Part shown: one piece after another, positions 54,074 through 64,000 of the stretch | Layout: each line of letters begins with the position of its first letter | Numbering within the stretch: position 1 is the stretch's first letter | DNA from: Mytilinidion resinicola | Lineage: Eukaryota > Ascomycota > Dothideomycetes > Mytilinidiales > Mytilinidiaceae | Reading direction: 5' to 3' | DNA length: 64,000 bases | NCBI RefSeq assembly: GCF_010093595.1 | Contig: NW_022985439.1 | Coordinates: 2,334,088-2,398,087, forward strand | Position numbers and translations under genes: made by a program | The notes under the pieces: generated by a model | Databases searched by the model: none | Told to the model about the DNA's origin: nothing | The model's input: only the letters and a program-made list of their open reading frames with translations

Positions 54074-55716
54074 TGGCCCAAGTGATCTCGAACAGTAGTG
54101 CGCCGATTCGCAGGGCTCACGCGAATTCAAAAGCAGTGAAGGAGACACCAAGAGTCCCCTTGAAATATTCGGGCTCGTTGGATAGCTACAAGTCTTTTGA
54201 CATTACTCCAATCATTGGGAGAGAGTTTCCAGATGTGCAATTGAGCACTCTGCTTTCTGATGACAGAAAACTTCGCGATCTGGCAATTTTGGGTATGGTT
54301 CACCGTGATCTTTTTGCATCAAGAGTTGAAAAGTCATGGAAGATCTAATAGCAATGGGCAGTTTCTCAACGCGGCGTGGTGTTCTTTCGCAATCAAGATC
54401 TAGAGATCGATCAGCAAAGGGTTCTTGGGGAGAAGCTCGGTAGGCTTTCGGGAAAGCCAGAAACTTCAAAGGTACGCCACGCTCCTCATTAGGAAGGCCA
54501 GTAGTTGCTGAACGATTGTTATGCAGTTGCATCGTCATGCTATGACGGATAAGAAAGCGAAACGAGTAGTTGATGGGGAACCGAAACCTGATGAGGAGGT
54601 GATGGTAATTTCATCAGAGGTCAGCCGCCCAAACATTCGCCACAAGCCTCAAGGACAAACTGATGTTAACGAGACATCTTCTAGAACGCCAAACTAGCCC
54701 ACCAGGGACACGTCTCACCGTTGAAACCTCTAGCGAGCACACTGTGGCATTCCGAGTATGTATATCATATAAGGAAGTATCAATCCTTCCTAATCGGCTA
54801 ACTCCGCGTATTTTAGCATCACCTTCGAGCATGTGCCATCGGACTACGCAGTCTTGAAAATGACGATAGTTCCGGAGACGGGTGGCGATACGATATGGGC
54901 ATCTGGCTATGAGGCATACGACCGTTTGTCGCCGGCGTGGAAACGATTCGCGGAAAGCTTGACAGCAACACATCACAATGTCCGTATACCTTCTTACTCT
55001 ACCGCCAAGTTCAAAGCTGAAACTGCGCTCATAGGCTACCTTAAAGAAGGCGGCCCAGGAAGGAGGCGAGGACTTGATCTCAGGCGATCGAGGCTCGCCG
55101 GACAACGGAGGTCTTGACTTTGAAGCTTCACAGTATGCACGCCACATGCTCTAAGATTGAACTTTGCTAATAACTCAAGCCCTGTGGTTCGAACCAACCC
55201 AGTGACTGGGTAGGAATACTGCTTTCATCATTGTAATCTTCGCTAACCCCTCTCAGGTGGAAGAGTCTCATGGCTGCCGGGCATCAGGTGCATGACGGAA
55301 AATTCAATAATGTAACGCCACGCGAAGATGAGATCCTCAAGTCTTACTGTAAGGACTTCTCAAGCATCTGGACGCCAAATTTTCAATTCTGACTTACGCT
55401 TGCCGCAGTCCTTCAGCTCATTGCAGAGAACCATGATCTTCAAGTGCGATTTAAATGGCGAACGAACGACATAGCGATTTGGGATAAGTATGTATTGTCT
55501 AACCTCACCAAAGAGCTTCAGCTGACATCTAGTAGTCGATCATGCTTCCATACAGCAACTTTGTAAGTAAAATAGCTAAAGAGACTATCTCTTATCTAAC
55601 AATGTTGCAGTGACTACGACGCGAACCGCTCTGGGAACCGCATCGTTTCGATTGGGGAAAAGCCGTACTTGGACCCAAATTCTACAGGCCGACGTTTCGC
55701 GCTTGCTAAGTTGTAG
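54074..55716 (+). CDS. TauD/TfdA-type Fe(II)/2-oxoglutarate dioxygenase, copy 1
   Basis: Sulfonate/taurine-dioxygenase-like enzyme. It is split into about 11 small exons, all bounded by GT-AG and restoring one frame. Exon 1 (from ATG 54074) gives SFDITPIIGREFPDVQL; then VSQRGVVFFRNQDLE, KLGRLSGKPETSK and LHRHAMTDKK. An intron 54620-54684 leads to NAKLAHQGH and the metal motif WHSD; then ITFEHVPSDYAVLKM, SGYEAYDRLSP, GEDLISGDRGSPDN, PVVRTNPVTGWKS, ENHDLQVRFKW and IAIWDN. FHTATF holds the distal His, and GEKPYLDPN leads to the stop at 55714-55716. Single frames look broken, but spliced it appears intact. One donor (GTCCGT near 54980) is unusual. Confidence 0.78.
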
Positions 55717-56248
55717 AAGGATCGTTCCGCTGGAGACCTCGTAGGGCATGTTACAAAAGTGGAATTTACTCATTTTTGAACTTGAGACTTGATGCTCTTA
55801 GCCATTCGGTGCAAGGGACCCAGTGAAATCAATTTGAAGTCGACGAAGCGTGACCAAAGTGACATCACAGAGAGTATGCAATCCTCTATTCCTCTGTGGG
55901 ACAATTCATAGAATCCCGACTTCGGAGTTTGGATATCTTTTTCCATATGCCTTTCTAAGCGCTTCTTCGGGCCTGCGTTTGGCGAGAACGACGGCGTGCA
56001 AGCATGCAAAAGAGTGGATACATGGATATCAGACCAACATTTTTAGCGCACAAGGTTGCTACATACGAAATATAGGGCAGTTATTGCGACATCGTCGCGA
56101 GGTCGGCCTTCTTCGCGTGAACCATGCGACACGCTTGAACCTTGTATGAACGACTTGAGCAAATGGAAATAATATACGCTTGAATACTTGCCTCAACTTC
56201 CTTCACAATCATCAAGGATAACGGAATTGCCCCTCTAACTCAACCAAA
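55717..56248. other. Intergenic between the two TauD-type genes
   Basis: Promoter of copy 2; no other coding recognised. Confidence 0.5.
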
Positions 56249-57551
56249 ATGGCCCCTTCACTCGAGACCCCAGAATCCACACCAGTGTCCAAAACCCAGC
56301 AGCAACGAACACCACTAAAACCAACCGGAATCCTCGATCAATTCAAGCAAAGAGACCTCACAGCCGTAGTCGGCACCGAATTCCACGACATCAATCTTGT
56401 AGACTGGCTACACGCACCAAACTCCGACGAGCTCCTTCGCGACCTCGCTATCAAAAGTAAATTGACCCCTCCCCCACCCCTCCCCCACCTCCCAATCCAT
56501 ACACCAAACTAACAACCAAAGTCTCCCAACGCAACGTCGTCGTCTTCCGCAAGCAAGACGCCCTCAACAATGACCTCCAAAAAGAACTAGTCCAACGTCT
56601 AGGCGAGCTATCCGGAAAACCGAGCACATCTAAACTTCACATCCACCCAACCGTGAACATCGGCGCCTCAGACGGCGCAACCAAAGACAAAGAAATCAGC
56701 GTCATCGACTCAACCCGTGGCCGCATCATTTTCAAAGGCGTCCAGGACCGCGAGACCATCAAGGCGAGTAACACGGACCAATGGCACTCTGATATCACGT
56801 TCGAGCCCGTGCCGAGCGATTATGCGGTGCTGAGGCTGACGAAGCTGCCGAGAACTGGGGGAGGTAGAATAATCCACTTTTCTAGATCTGAGATTAAGTG
56901 AAATGCTGATATAAGCAGACACCATGTTCGCCTCCGGCTACGACGTCTTCGACCGCATCTCACCTCCCTACCAAAAGTTCCTCGAGTCCCTCACTGCGAC
57001 GTATGGCCAGCCGAAATTCGGCAAAGCAGCCGCGATAAACGGCTACAAGCTCTTCACCGAAGAGCGCGGGGCTCCGGAAAACGTGGGCGATGATCTCAGC
57101 GCTATCCATCCCGTGATCCGCACCAATCCCGTGACCGGTTGGAAGTCGGTGTTTTCGGTTGGGCATCACGTGCAGCATATTAACGGCGTTACGGAGCAGG
57201 AGTCGCAGGCCTTGCTGGATTGGTTCTTGAGGTTGATTGTAGAGAACCATGATTTGCAGGTCAGAGTACATTGGGACAACGAGAATGATGTTGTTATTTG
57301 GGATAAGTAAGTCGTCACGTGAGCTATAGAAATATGGATGGGATGAGGACTGACCCGGTAATAGCCGTTCTACGTACCATGCAGCCACTCCGGATTATCA
57401 GGGACTTGGGACAAGGACTGGACAGCGTGCAGTGAGCTTAGGGGAGAGGCCGTACTTAGATCCGGAGAGCGTTTCGAGGAGACACGACCTTTTGAATCAA
57501 GGGACTGAGGTTGCGCTTTTGAAGACAACGGTGGCTGGCGGAGAAGTGTAA
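56249..57551 (+). CDS. TauD/TfdA-type Fe(II)/2-oxoglutarate dioxygenase, copy 2
   Basis: Same family as copy 1 and the more typical member. Start at 56249 in CAAAATGGCC context. Four exons: 56249-56457, about 56522-56870, about 56919-57306 and about 57364-57551, all GT-AG. In order: FHDINLVDWLHAP, VVVFRKQDALN, RLGELSGKPSTSKLHIHP, metal ligands in QWHSDITFE, SGYDVFDRISPPYQKF, ERGAPENVGDDLSAIHPVIR, NPVTGWKSVFSVGHHVQ, ENHDLQVRVHWDN, then the distal His in STYHAATPDY and GERPYLDPES. The His-x-Asp...His facial triad is complete. Yeast Jlp1 of this family releases sulfite from sulfonates. It likely arose from an old duplication with copy 1, given its low identity and lower intron number. Confidence 0.9.
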
Positions 57552-58180
57552 GGTAGCTCTGTGAAACTAGGGGAATATATCTGTGATTGATCCCGATTCG
57601 CGAACTCTGAAATGAAACAAACCCAGTAGACAAACCCTTTCAGCGTATATCAAGCTATCAAGTCCTCATAAGCTTCGCATCCGGAAGTTGTCCGTGGAAC
57701 ACCGTCGATACGAGATCCAGGCCAGATGCTATAGTGTGCGCCTAATGTCGCCATATCGGAAGACCTCTTACTGTACACCGTATAGAAGTCCACCTTTTAC
57801 CATGTCGGCCTAGAGCGGCCTCCCTGGCGACGAGAAAGAGCTACTATGACGACATGATCGAGAACACTACCGTTCATGGTGAATGAAGATAGATAAAAGA
57901 CTGCCCGTCCGTGCATGATGGAAGGCAAAGGAAGACGGTAGCAGTGTTGAAGGCGCCGCCGGGCAGCGAGCGAGCGCGCGCGCGATGTCATTACATTCGC
58001 CTCCTTTCAGCAATCCACACCTCCAGCAAGCGTATATAAAACCCCTCTTCTTTGCCTCGACAGCCTCTTCTCTCCATCACACAACACACACCTTCCTCAA
58101 ACCACCACACCAACTGCCACCTCAATAAAACCATCATACCCGCACACTCAAACCTAAACCTTCCTCACTCCACCACAACC
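57552..58180. other. Intergenic with TATA box
   Basis: Contains a (GC)n-rich stretch GCGAGCGAGCGCGCGCGCG near 57965-57983 and the TATA box at 58033-58040. No gene recognised. Confidence 0.5.
58033..58040 (+). promoter_or_regulatory. TATA box of the gene at 58181
   Basis: TATATAAA 148 bp before the ATG, followed by a strongly C/A-rich leader typical of highly expressed fungal genes. Confidence 0.55.
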
Positions 58181-59062
58181 ATGTCCACCAACAACACCAT
58201 CTTCGCCGGCAGCAAGCCCAAGCCCGAAGAAAAGAAGTCCGAGGAGTATAAGCCAGCCCTCGCGTCCTATAAGCCCATTCTTTACAAGATCAAGCTCCGC
58301 GCGGCCTTGGACTCCTCCGACGCCCCTCACCTGGACCCTTCTTCTTCGATCTGGAAGGACCTCCACTCCCTCGTCGATCAGGACGTCCTGAACGACGCGT
58401 ACGCTCTCACCCTCCAGGTCAAAGACCTCATCCACTCCGCCGACCCCGACCTGGTCCTCGAAACCCGCCGCGAGCCGAAGGTCTTCGGCCGCTTCCAAGT
58501 CAAGGCGTCGTACGGCGGTTATGATAAGCATGGCAACGCGTCCTTCTCCAAGTTCAAGGCGGTGAGTGACTTCATCTCCTTCCGTATCCCGACCGGCGTG
58601 CCATGGATGCTCTCGAATATCCAGCGTCTCGTGGCCGCGATCACGAAGTTGGACGGGAAGTACTACATCAAGCCCGACAAGAACGGGGGACAGGTGGAGA
58701 TCCTGGACAGGCACGTGGTGAGGGAGACCATGCCCAAAGACCTCTGCTGCTTCGTATATGCCTATCTCCCGGGTATCGGCCACGTCATCGAGTTCCAGGT
58801 GAACCACCCATTCGCGTCGTTCGCCTTCGGCCGGGACTCGTACCTTCGCGATCACCCGGAAGAGAACGCCAAGCTGGTTGATCTCTGGCGGGAGAAGTTC
58901 TACCCGACTATGCGGGATATTTTAATGAAAGAGGTGCAGCCGACGGAGGAGGAGAAGGACCTAATCAAAGCGAAGTTCCTGAAGCTGTACAAAGGCAAGC
59001 AGTCGGATCCTGACCTGATCGACATTTTGGAGGGAGAGGGATTCTTGGCCCAGATGGCCTAG
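58181..59062 (+). CDS. Protein of unknown function, possible RelA/SpoT-like fold
   Basis: 293-aa single-exon protein; start at 58181 (ACCATGTCC) preferred over an upstream in-frame ATG within the leader. Soluble, no signal peptide. The order of motifs recalls RelA/SpoT nucleotidyltransferases: GR-x-Q-V-K-x-S-x3-Y-x-K at 103-116, D-F-I-S-F-R-I at 130-136 (family D-x4-RI), YYIKPDKNGG at 161-170, and HVIEFQVNHPFASFAF at 201-216 (family VEIQIRT...W). The GYRSIH motif is not evident. If the fold is right it could make or bind nucleotides; otherwise unknown. Codon use is strongly biased to C-ending codons, suggesting high expression. Confidence 0.75.
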   Translation: MSTNNTIFAGSKPKPEEKKSEEYKPALASYKPILYKIKLRAALDSSDAPHLDPSSSIWKDLHSLVDQDVLNDAYALTLQVKDLIHSADPDLVLETRREPKVFGRFQVKASYGGYDKHGNASFSKFKAVSDFISFRIPTGVPWMLSNIQRLVAAITKLDGKYYIKPDKNGGQVEILDRHVVRETMPKDLCCFVYAYLPGIGHVIEFQVNHPFASFAFGRDSYLRDHPEENAKLVDLWREKFYPTMRDILMKEVQPTEEEKDLIKAKFLKLYKGKQSDPDLIDILEGEGFLAQMA

Positions 59063-59655
59063 CTAATGAAGGCTTGCGGCAATTGGGGGCTCAGAGCCTG
59101 GTGCGGTTGATTCGTCATTTCTTGATTTTTCTTTTTCCGGGAGGCGGCGTCTAGACCGAAGGGGAGTTAGGTGTTCGATATGGTTCGATATCCATCTCGT
59201 TTCATTCTCATTCTGGGCGATGAGATTTTCTTGGTGGTAGATACCCCGACGGCATAGATCTGGAGTTCTAGGTGCAGCTCATTGGGGGCAGGCTTTACGT
59301 ACCAGAAGTCTTCAAGCGCGAAATTCTGGCTCTTTCTATTCGATGAATGTGATATAAGAGTTACGAAAACTAATTTAGGTAAGAGCGATAGTAGGAGAAT
59401 GTATCACTGCTTGACTCACCTACTTCGTATGCAGTTGTCGAATAGAAAAGCCGCACATTAAGACAAAGAAATCCGCACCGAAGTTTTACACCACTAGTAC
59501 GACAAAATCACCACTTGACACGCCCATGAAATCCGCAAATAACTAGTCTGGAGACCCTTTGGGCCTCCCAGATAGCGTTTCGGTAGACTGACTGCTACTT
59601 ACTGTACCCCAAGCGTGCTCCGAGGCCTACATCATGAGCCCGATATACACCAAAC
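59063..59655. other. Intergenic
   Basis: No gene or repeat recognised between two convergent loci. Confidence 0.45.
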
Positions 59656-61310
59656 CTACCCAAAATTCCCAAAACAAATCGCCCTCGGCGCCCTTCCCGC
59701 TTGAACCTCACTATCGCCTACCACCTGTACCACCTTAGCATCTGTCTTCAACATCCAATAATCGCTTCTCACAGCTTCGTTACCCGAAAGAATTTGTTCA
59801 AAAGTCCAAGTCCATGAGCACCTCTGTTGGCCACAGCTCAGCGGCTCAATCAGATACAGCTCTTCCAGTTTCATTCGGATTCCCAGCTCAGCGAAGAGCT
59901 GCCTCCAATTGATTGGGTAGCCGACGTTCAGATAGGCGAGACCTAGGCGGCGGAGAGTGGGAATATTCACGAGCGCATGGACCAGGCAATCAAGGTGTAT
60001 GACATCCGTGAACGGGAAGCAAAACTTGATTTCTTCGAGACAAGGGAGATTTTCGGAGGTGAATGCGGGCCAGAGCTGATTACATAGGTAGATATAGTTT
60101 GCGTCGACGCCGGAGAAGGCGATATCGAGAGTCCGGAGGTTCTTGAGGCGCTCTAACACACAAGGGAGAGAGCGCATGCGCAGCCAGGTGTGAGGGCGAA
60201 AGCTCCAGTTGATGGAGAGGTGCTTGAGTGACGCAATCGGAAATAACTAGAGGTTGATTAGTTTGTGTATCTGGATCTCGAATTGGTCTATTTGCTCTCT
60301 AGTGTGATCGATCATCTTGCCCGACTCCCCACTACGCGCCGTGAGAGACTTGATCTTTGAGTTCGTATTACCGACCGGAGGTAGCATGAAGGCGTCTGGG
60401 TCTGGTGCTGCGTGCCCTGGGAACAGCCAGTCCAGATTTAGCGTCCTAAGGTCGAATCTAACAATGGTAAAATCTAGGCTCAATTCGTTCAAGGCGTTGC
60501 GATCTGTATCTCGATTGCCCAGGAATGGGGTGGAGAAACTCTCTAGTTGGATTTCTAACTTTCCCAGGACCTTGAAGATGCTGTATAAGACTGACGGTGG
60601 CTGCTTATCGACCTTGAATTCCTCGTCGGTAGCTAGATGCGCCTGTCCGTCTTGATATTCGCTCTCCTCGGTAGAGTAACAGCACTTTGGACGAAAGTGC
60701 TTTGACGCAATCCACTCTTTAATGTGGCCGTTGGTGGCTCGATAGTACCGTAGATGCTTTAGCTTAGCAAAGCGAGGTAGGATTGCCGCGAGGTCTTTCT
60801 CGAAGTCGCATGATATGTGAGTTCGGTTCTGGGCCGTCTTGTATGCGATTTGATCGTTGCGGCACACCTGACGTTCGAGCAGAGGTTCGCGCAGCCAAGG
60901 TGCAACTTATGCAGCGGGACTCGGAGTTTCGCAAACACCATCCCGGAGAACGTCAGAGTTGTGACCCATGTATTTAGCGCGGTGATTTTCGAGAGTCTGG
61001 CAAGGTCGTTCATGCTCGAGCGGGTCGCGAAGAACGTAGTCTGTCCTAGGACCTTCGCGAAAGAACGCCAAGAACAGGCGCAGAACTGCCGAGATAAGAG
61101 GCGAGCGTTCTTGATTTGCTGTATGGATGTGGTGGTGAGGATATCAAACCGCTCGTTCGGCTCAAGGGCTTCCATGCCCTGTAGAATTGCTTCAGTAAGC
61201 TCATCAGGTACATCTTTTAGTCGGGATACTCGGGTCGATCGGTGGTCAACTTCCACGTCCACGGGTTGGCCATCGGCAAAAACTAATGATGTGTTATGCG
61301 GTGTATTCAC
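59656..61310 (-). pseudogene. F-box-like family member (copy F), frameshifted and interrupted
   Basis: Diverged member with an N-terminal extension before the family block: DVPDELTEAILQGME, EPNERFDILTTTS, IKNARLLSRQF, SWRSFAKVLGQTTFFATRSS. After TLTFSGMVFAK the frame is lost near 60890-60910, and the family sequence resumes in another frame (CDFEKDLAAILPRFAKLKHL, ESFSTPFLGNRDTD). An in-frame TAG at 60247-60249 follows KLINL, and the same frame resumes as LFPIASLKHLSINW. It then runs to LRRLGLAYLNVGY, EELYLIEPL and a family-like end (ICFGNFG). No intron of normal size fits the frame change, so it is probably a pseudogene. Confidence 0.65.
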
Positions 61311-62555
61311 ATCGTTTGGCGCTATGGTGGGCTATTGACACAGTTGTAGCCCTGTGTGTAGCGATGGGTAATAGAAAAGTGGGTGTTGTCACTTAAGAGA
61401 GAGAGTAGACGTTGTATGTGTTGTGTTCGATGAAGATGATGAGGATGTCGAGGAGAGAGAGAGAGAGGTCTGAAGGAAGGTGAAGCTATATACACGTACC
61501 TGCCGTACTCAGGTTGCAGCACTACAACCTAGGATCAACAACTCATATGCTAGAAGGCTACTCCGAACATCAGCTGTAGAGAACACAGCTGAGATCTCAG
61601 CTGTGGAGAGCCCAGCTGAAAACTCAGCTGTGCAGTGTTCAGCTGAACTTACTAGCGCGCCACCCAGGGGTGGCCCCCCTTCCTTCCCCTAGTATATATA
61701 CAACTAGCTAGACGTCTATAGAAATCAGAGTTCACATCAATTTAACCTAAGTGCCGTGGCCCTCACCGCTCCTCCCTAACAGGTGTTGTGGGAAAGCAAA
61801 GCGTCGGGGCATTTTAGTTCTACCTTTGCTGTGTCCGTTGTGAGTGTGCGTCGCGATCGATGTCGTTCACATTGGCATCCGCTTGTTCAACACTGCGAGA
61901 TAGCTTGAAAGGTTTCCTTAAGCGTCACGGCAGATTTGATTGCTGGATCCTGCGACTGTGCATCATGTCGGCCGTAGCGTTCGTCTAGATGGCTCGGATT
62001 TCGGCTTCCTCGTGATTTCTTCATTTCGGTAGGATGGGGACGCAAGTATAAACTTTTCAAGGCTCTCAGCTTTTATGATACCCATCTCTGAGGTCGGACT
62101 GGCTGGGCCTCAACATGAAATTTGATGCGAGTTCCCTAGGTTGAAAGCTGAGGCAAGGCCTACGACCGGGGGCCTTTTCTGGCTCCAGCCTCTGATTCCA
62201 AATACAGGACGAGGCATAAATCCCTGTTTCGAAGTAATCAATCGACTTTTCGTGCAAACTCTGTGCTCTCAGAATCAGGCCATAGACTAAAACCAGGGAA
62301 GCTAGGAAGATCGAGATCAAAGAGGATGAATTATGACACGTGAAAATGTAGGTTGACACCGACAAAATTGATAACCAGTAGAGCCCACTACCTGCAGCAG
62401 ATTCGGGAAAAGAGATGTACCTCAAACAAAATAGACGATCTCATCGAAGATTGACATCAAAGATTGTCTCGCTTTCTTTTCATCGTGTTTCAGAAGTAAT
62501 CAAGCTCTCAATGATGGCGCTAGAGGCATTGACCACGGAAGTTCAAGATGTATAG
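61311..62555. other. Intergenic with CAGCTG-rich repeat block
   Basis: 61.58-61.66 kb contains at least six CAGCTG words, followed by a TATATATA run and AATCAGAGTTC. This plan resembles the insert at 9534-9786. A 119-codon minus-strand frame (62425-62066) with two hydrophobic stretches and a 45-codon frame near 62.0 kb may be debris of a membrane protein gene, not assignable. Confidence 0.35.
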
Positions 62556-62784
62556 TGACGGAGTACGTATTCTTAGCCAGCTAGCCTACGGAGTATGGTA
62601 CGGTTAGCTCGGCTACCTTGATATAGAACACGGTTCCTGTACTTAGCCCTCACAGTTCTACGGGACGGCTACGTAAGCCTCCACACACACAGAGTATATA
62701 TACGGCGTACGTAGCCTAGATAGATGCTCATCCAATACATCACTTAACTACCTCGTTCAATGCATTGTTTCACCTCCATCCTCA
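62556..62784 (+). mobile_element. Solo LTR, third copy of the family
   Basis: Begins TGACGGAGTACGTATTC and ends CACCTCCATCCTCA, with inner blocks shared with 9119-9305 (CAGCTAGCCTACGGAGTATGG). Flanks are TATAG and TTTAG, a 4/5 match consistent with an eroded target duplication. Confidence 0.78.
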
Positions 62785-62988
62785 TTTAGTCGTGCAGAAT
62801 TCTCCTGTACCGCATTTTAGGCGACTGTAATTTTCACATTGAAAATAAAAGCGAAGTAGTCGGTGGCCGATGAAGGATTTGTATAGGTAAGCCCGACGTC
62901 GATTTTGCCGTTTTCTTGGGCCTCGTAGCCTGGTCCGAGCGTGTGGTCCGCTCTGCCTCCGGCTCTCCACCATTGCAATCTCTTCCTA

Positions 62989-63805
62989 CAGTACGGAGTA
63001 AAACCTCGTTATAACGAAACACTTATTTCAGGATTATTTTCGTTGTAAGGAGGTTTCGTCAAAGGGTAATCTGATCAAGCGTCCTAGAGGTCCGAGATAG
63101 TTAACTACCTAAATAAGACCATTTGTTAGCAAGTAGGGGTGAAAGTTCCACCCCCGAAGGTCCGACCCACCTAAAATCCGCCCAAATTCGAGGGTTCTGG
63201 GGCCCAAATGAGGGGTTTCCCATACAAACGAATCCTGCCTAATCCTTACGAAGTTCGGAGTAGCGCGAATTCGTTATTTCCCCATACAAAAAATCCGGGA
63301 TTAAGGTTTTGTTCGTTGTAACGTAGTCTGCGGGTGAGTGGGCCATGCGGGCGAGTGGGCCACCCCATTATTGGTGCGATTTGGACGTTTTAGCACCCCA
63401 GCTATCTTAACGACCACCAAATATTTCAAGCTGTAACTTGGAATAGTAATATAAGTGACTATTCTAATATCATATGTTCATTGTTCAGATTTCTCAATAG
63501 CCCTATTTAGCCGTAGTAAAGTTTTGGTTAGTTTTGGCCGTCGAAATCAGGTATTACTTACAATACAATCGAATTATGCCTCTATATTGCTCCAAACTTT
63601 CTCTTAGCTATTAGAAAGAGCTAGACAGTATATAGCATCTTAAATTGTACTTTATATTTTGCGGTTATTAAGATTGCTGGGGTGCTAAAACGTCCCAAAT
63701 CGCACCAATAATGGGGTGGCCCACTCACCCGCATGGCCCACTTACCCGCAGACTACGTTACTGCGAATTCGTTATATAACGGTTTATTATAGCGAAGCTT
63801 TACTG
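62989..63805. mobile_element. pogo/Tigger-like miniature element (outer), TA-flanked
   Basis: Left end TA-CAGTACGGAGTAAAACCTCG; right end inverted TA-CAGTAAAGCTTCGCTATAA. CAGT...ACCTCGTTATAACG is typical of pogo/Tigger-type inverted ends. No transposase. It is interrupted by a second element at 63326-63753. Confidence 0.6.
63326..63753. mobile_element. 428-bp MITE with ~90-bp inverted repeats, nested in the outer element
   Basis: Ends GTCTGCGGGTGAGTGGGCC and, inverted, GTCTGCGGGTAAGTGGGCC, flanked by TA (63324-63325 and 63754-63755). The inverted similarity extends about 90 bp through CCCCATTATTGGTGCGATTT and GCACCCCAGC with few mismatches. The AT-rich interior has no coding. It would fold into a long hairpin. 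Confidence 0.85.
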
Positions 63806-63879
63806 TACCAACTCTCGTCGCGCAATGCTCCCAATGCGGCACGGCTCAGGCATCGTTCCGAGCCGCACATGTGACAAAT

Positions 63880-64000
63880 ATGTCCTCTGCATCGGAGTTG
63901 CAGCCTCAGGATGCAGCCGATAACTGGCGATCGGAAGAGCCCCAGCCTCCACCAATGACTGACTTCAAAGCTGTCCCCGCCTACACCGGTTTCGCTGAGT
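63880..64000 (+). CDS. Possible start of a gene truncated by the window end
   Basis: Open from an ATG at 63880 to the edge (40 codons, hydrophilic, Pro/Gln-rich: EEPQPPPMTDFKAVPAYTGF). It is too short to assign and could equally be an internal exon or chance. Confidence 0.25.
   Translation, partial: MSSASELQPQDAADNWRSEEPQPPPMTDFKAVPAYTGFAE

Noticed and set aside
54074..55716. TauD copy 1 as a pseudogene
   Set aside because: Apparent stops and frame changes all fall between plausible GT-AG pairs, and spliced exons keep all metal and substrate motifs.
58154..58855. 233-codon minus-strand open frame
   Set aside because: Antisense shadow of the gene at 58181; created by its strong C/G third-position bias.

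Overview
This is a filamentous ascomycete (Pezizomycotina, most like Dothideomycetes) nuclear contig. The grounds are short GT-AG introns in most genes, HET-domain and HET-NACHT-WD40 genes, a Zn2Cys6 regulator, a glutamic (G1) peptidase, and fungal-type TA-target and LTR transposon remnants. It contains one 338-bp run of N. No tRNA, rRNA or CRISPR was seen.

Layout. 0-6 kb: a cytochrome P450 cut by the window edge, divergent from a GMC oxidoreductase, then an intact HET gene. 6.6-13.5 kb: a decayed HET gene, solo LTRs with target duplications, a secreted G1 peptidase, a short-chain dehydrogenase relic and a copied 3' end of the HET gene. 13.8-33 kb: five of six loci of a repeated F-box-like family, a pogo-type element with 55-bp perfect inverted repeats, and a Zn2Cys6 regulator divergent from a 14-TM MFS exporter. 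In the same stretch a 4.8-kb inverted-repeat-flanked segment carries a HET-NACHT-WD40 (NLR-type) gene. 33.7-45 kb: a RING protein with a stop inside the RING, an alkyltransferase-like DNA repair protein, two proteins without recognised function and an HSL-type esterase. 46-59 kb: a GH27 alpha-galactosidase ending in KDEL, a flavin monooxygenase, a Dal5/Soa1-type permease, two TauD-type dioxygenases and a possible RelA/SpoT-fold protein. 59.6-64 kb: the sixth F-box-like locus, a third solo LTR and a nested pair of TA-flanked miniature elements.

Working together. The flavin monooxygenase, the permease and the two TauD-type enzymes look like an organosulfur (sulfonate) scavenging group. The regulator and exporter share a promoter with three CTCGGG/CCCG inverted half-site pairs. 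The HET, NLR, RING and F-box-like loci look like a fast-evolving recognition and turnover compartment in which most copies are broken.

Main discovery. The NLR-type gene sits in a segment bounded by imperfect ~110-bp terminal inverted repeats. That segment interrupts one F-box-like gene, whose N-terminal half lies at 32.4-33.1 kb and C-terminal half at 26.95-27.65 kb. This suggests a transposable unit that mobilises an innate-immunity/allorecognition receptor gene.
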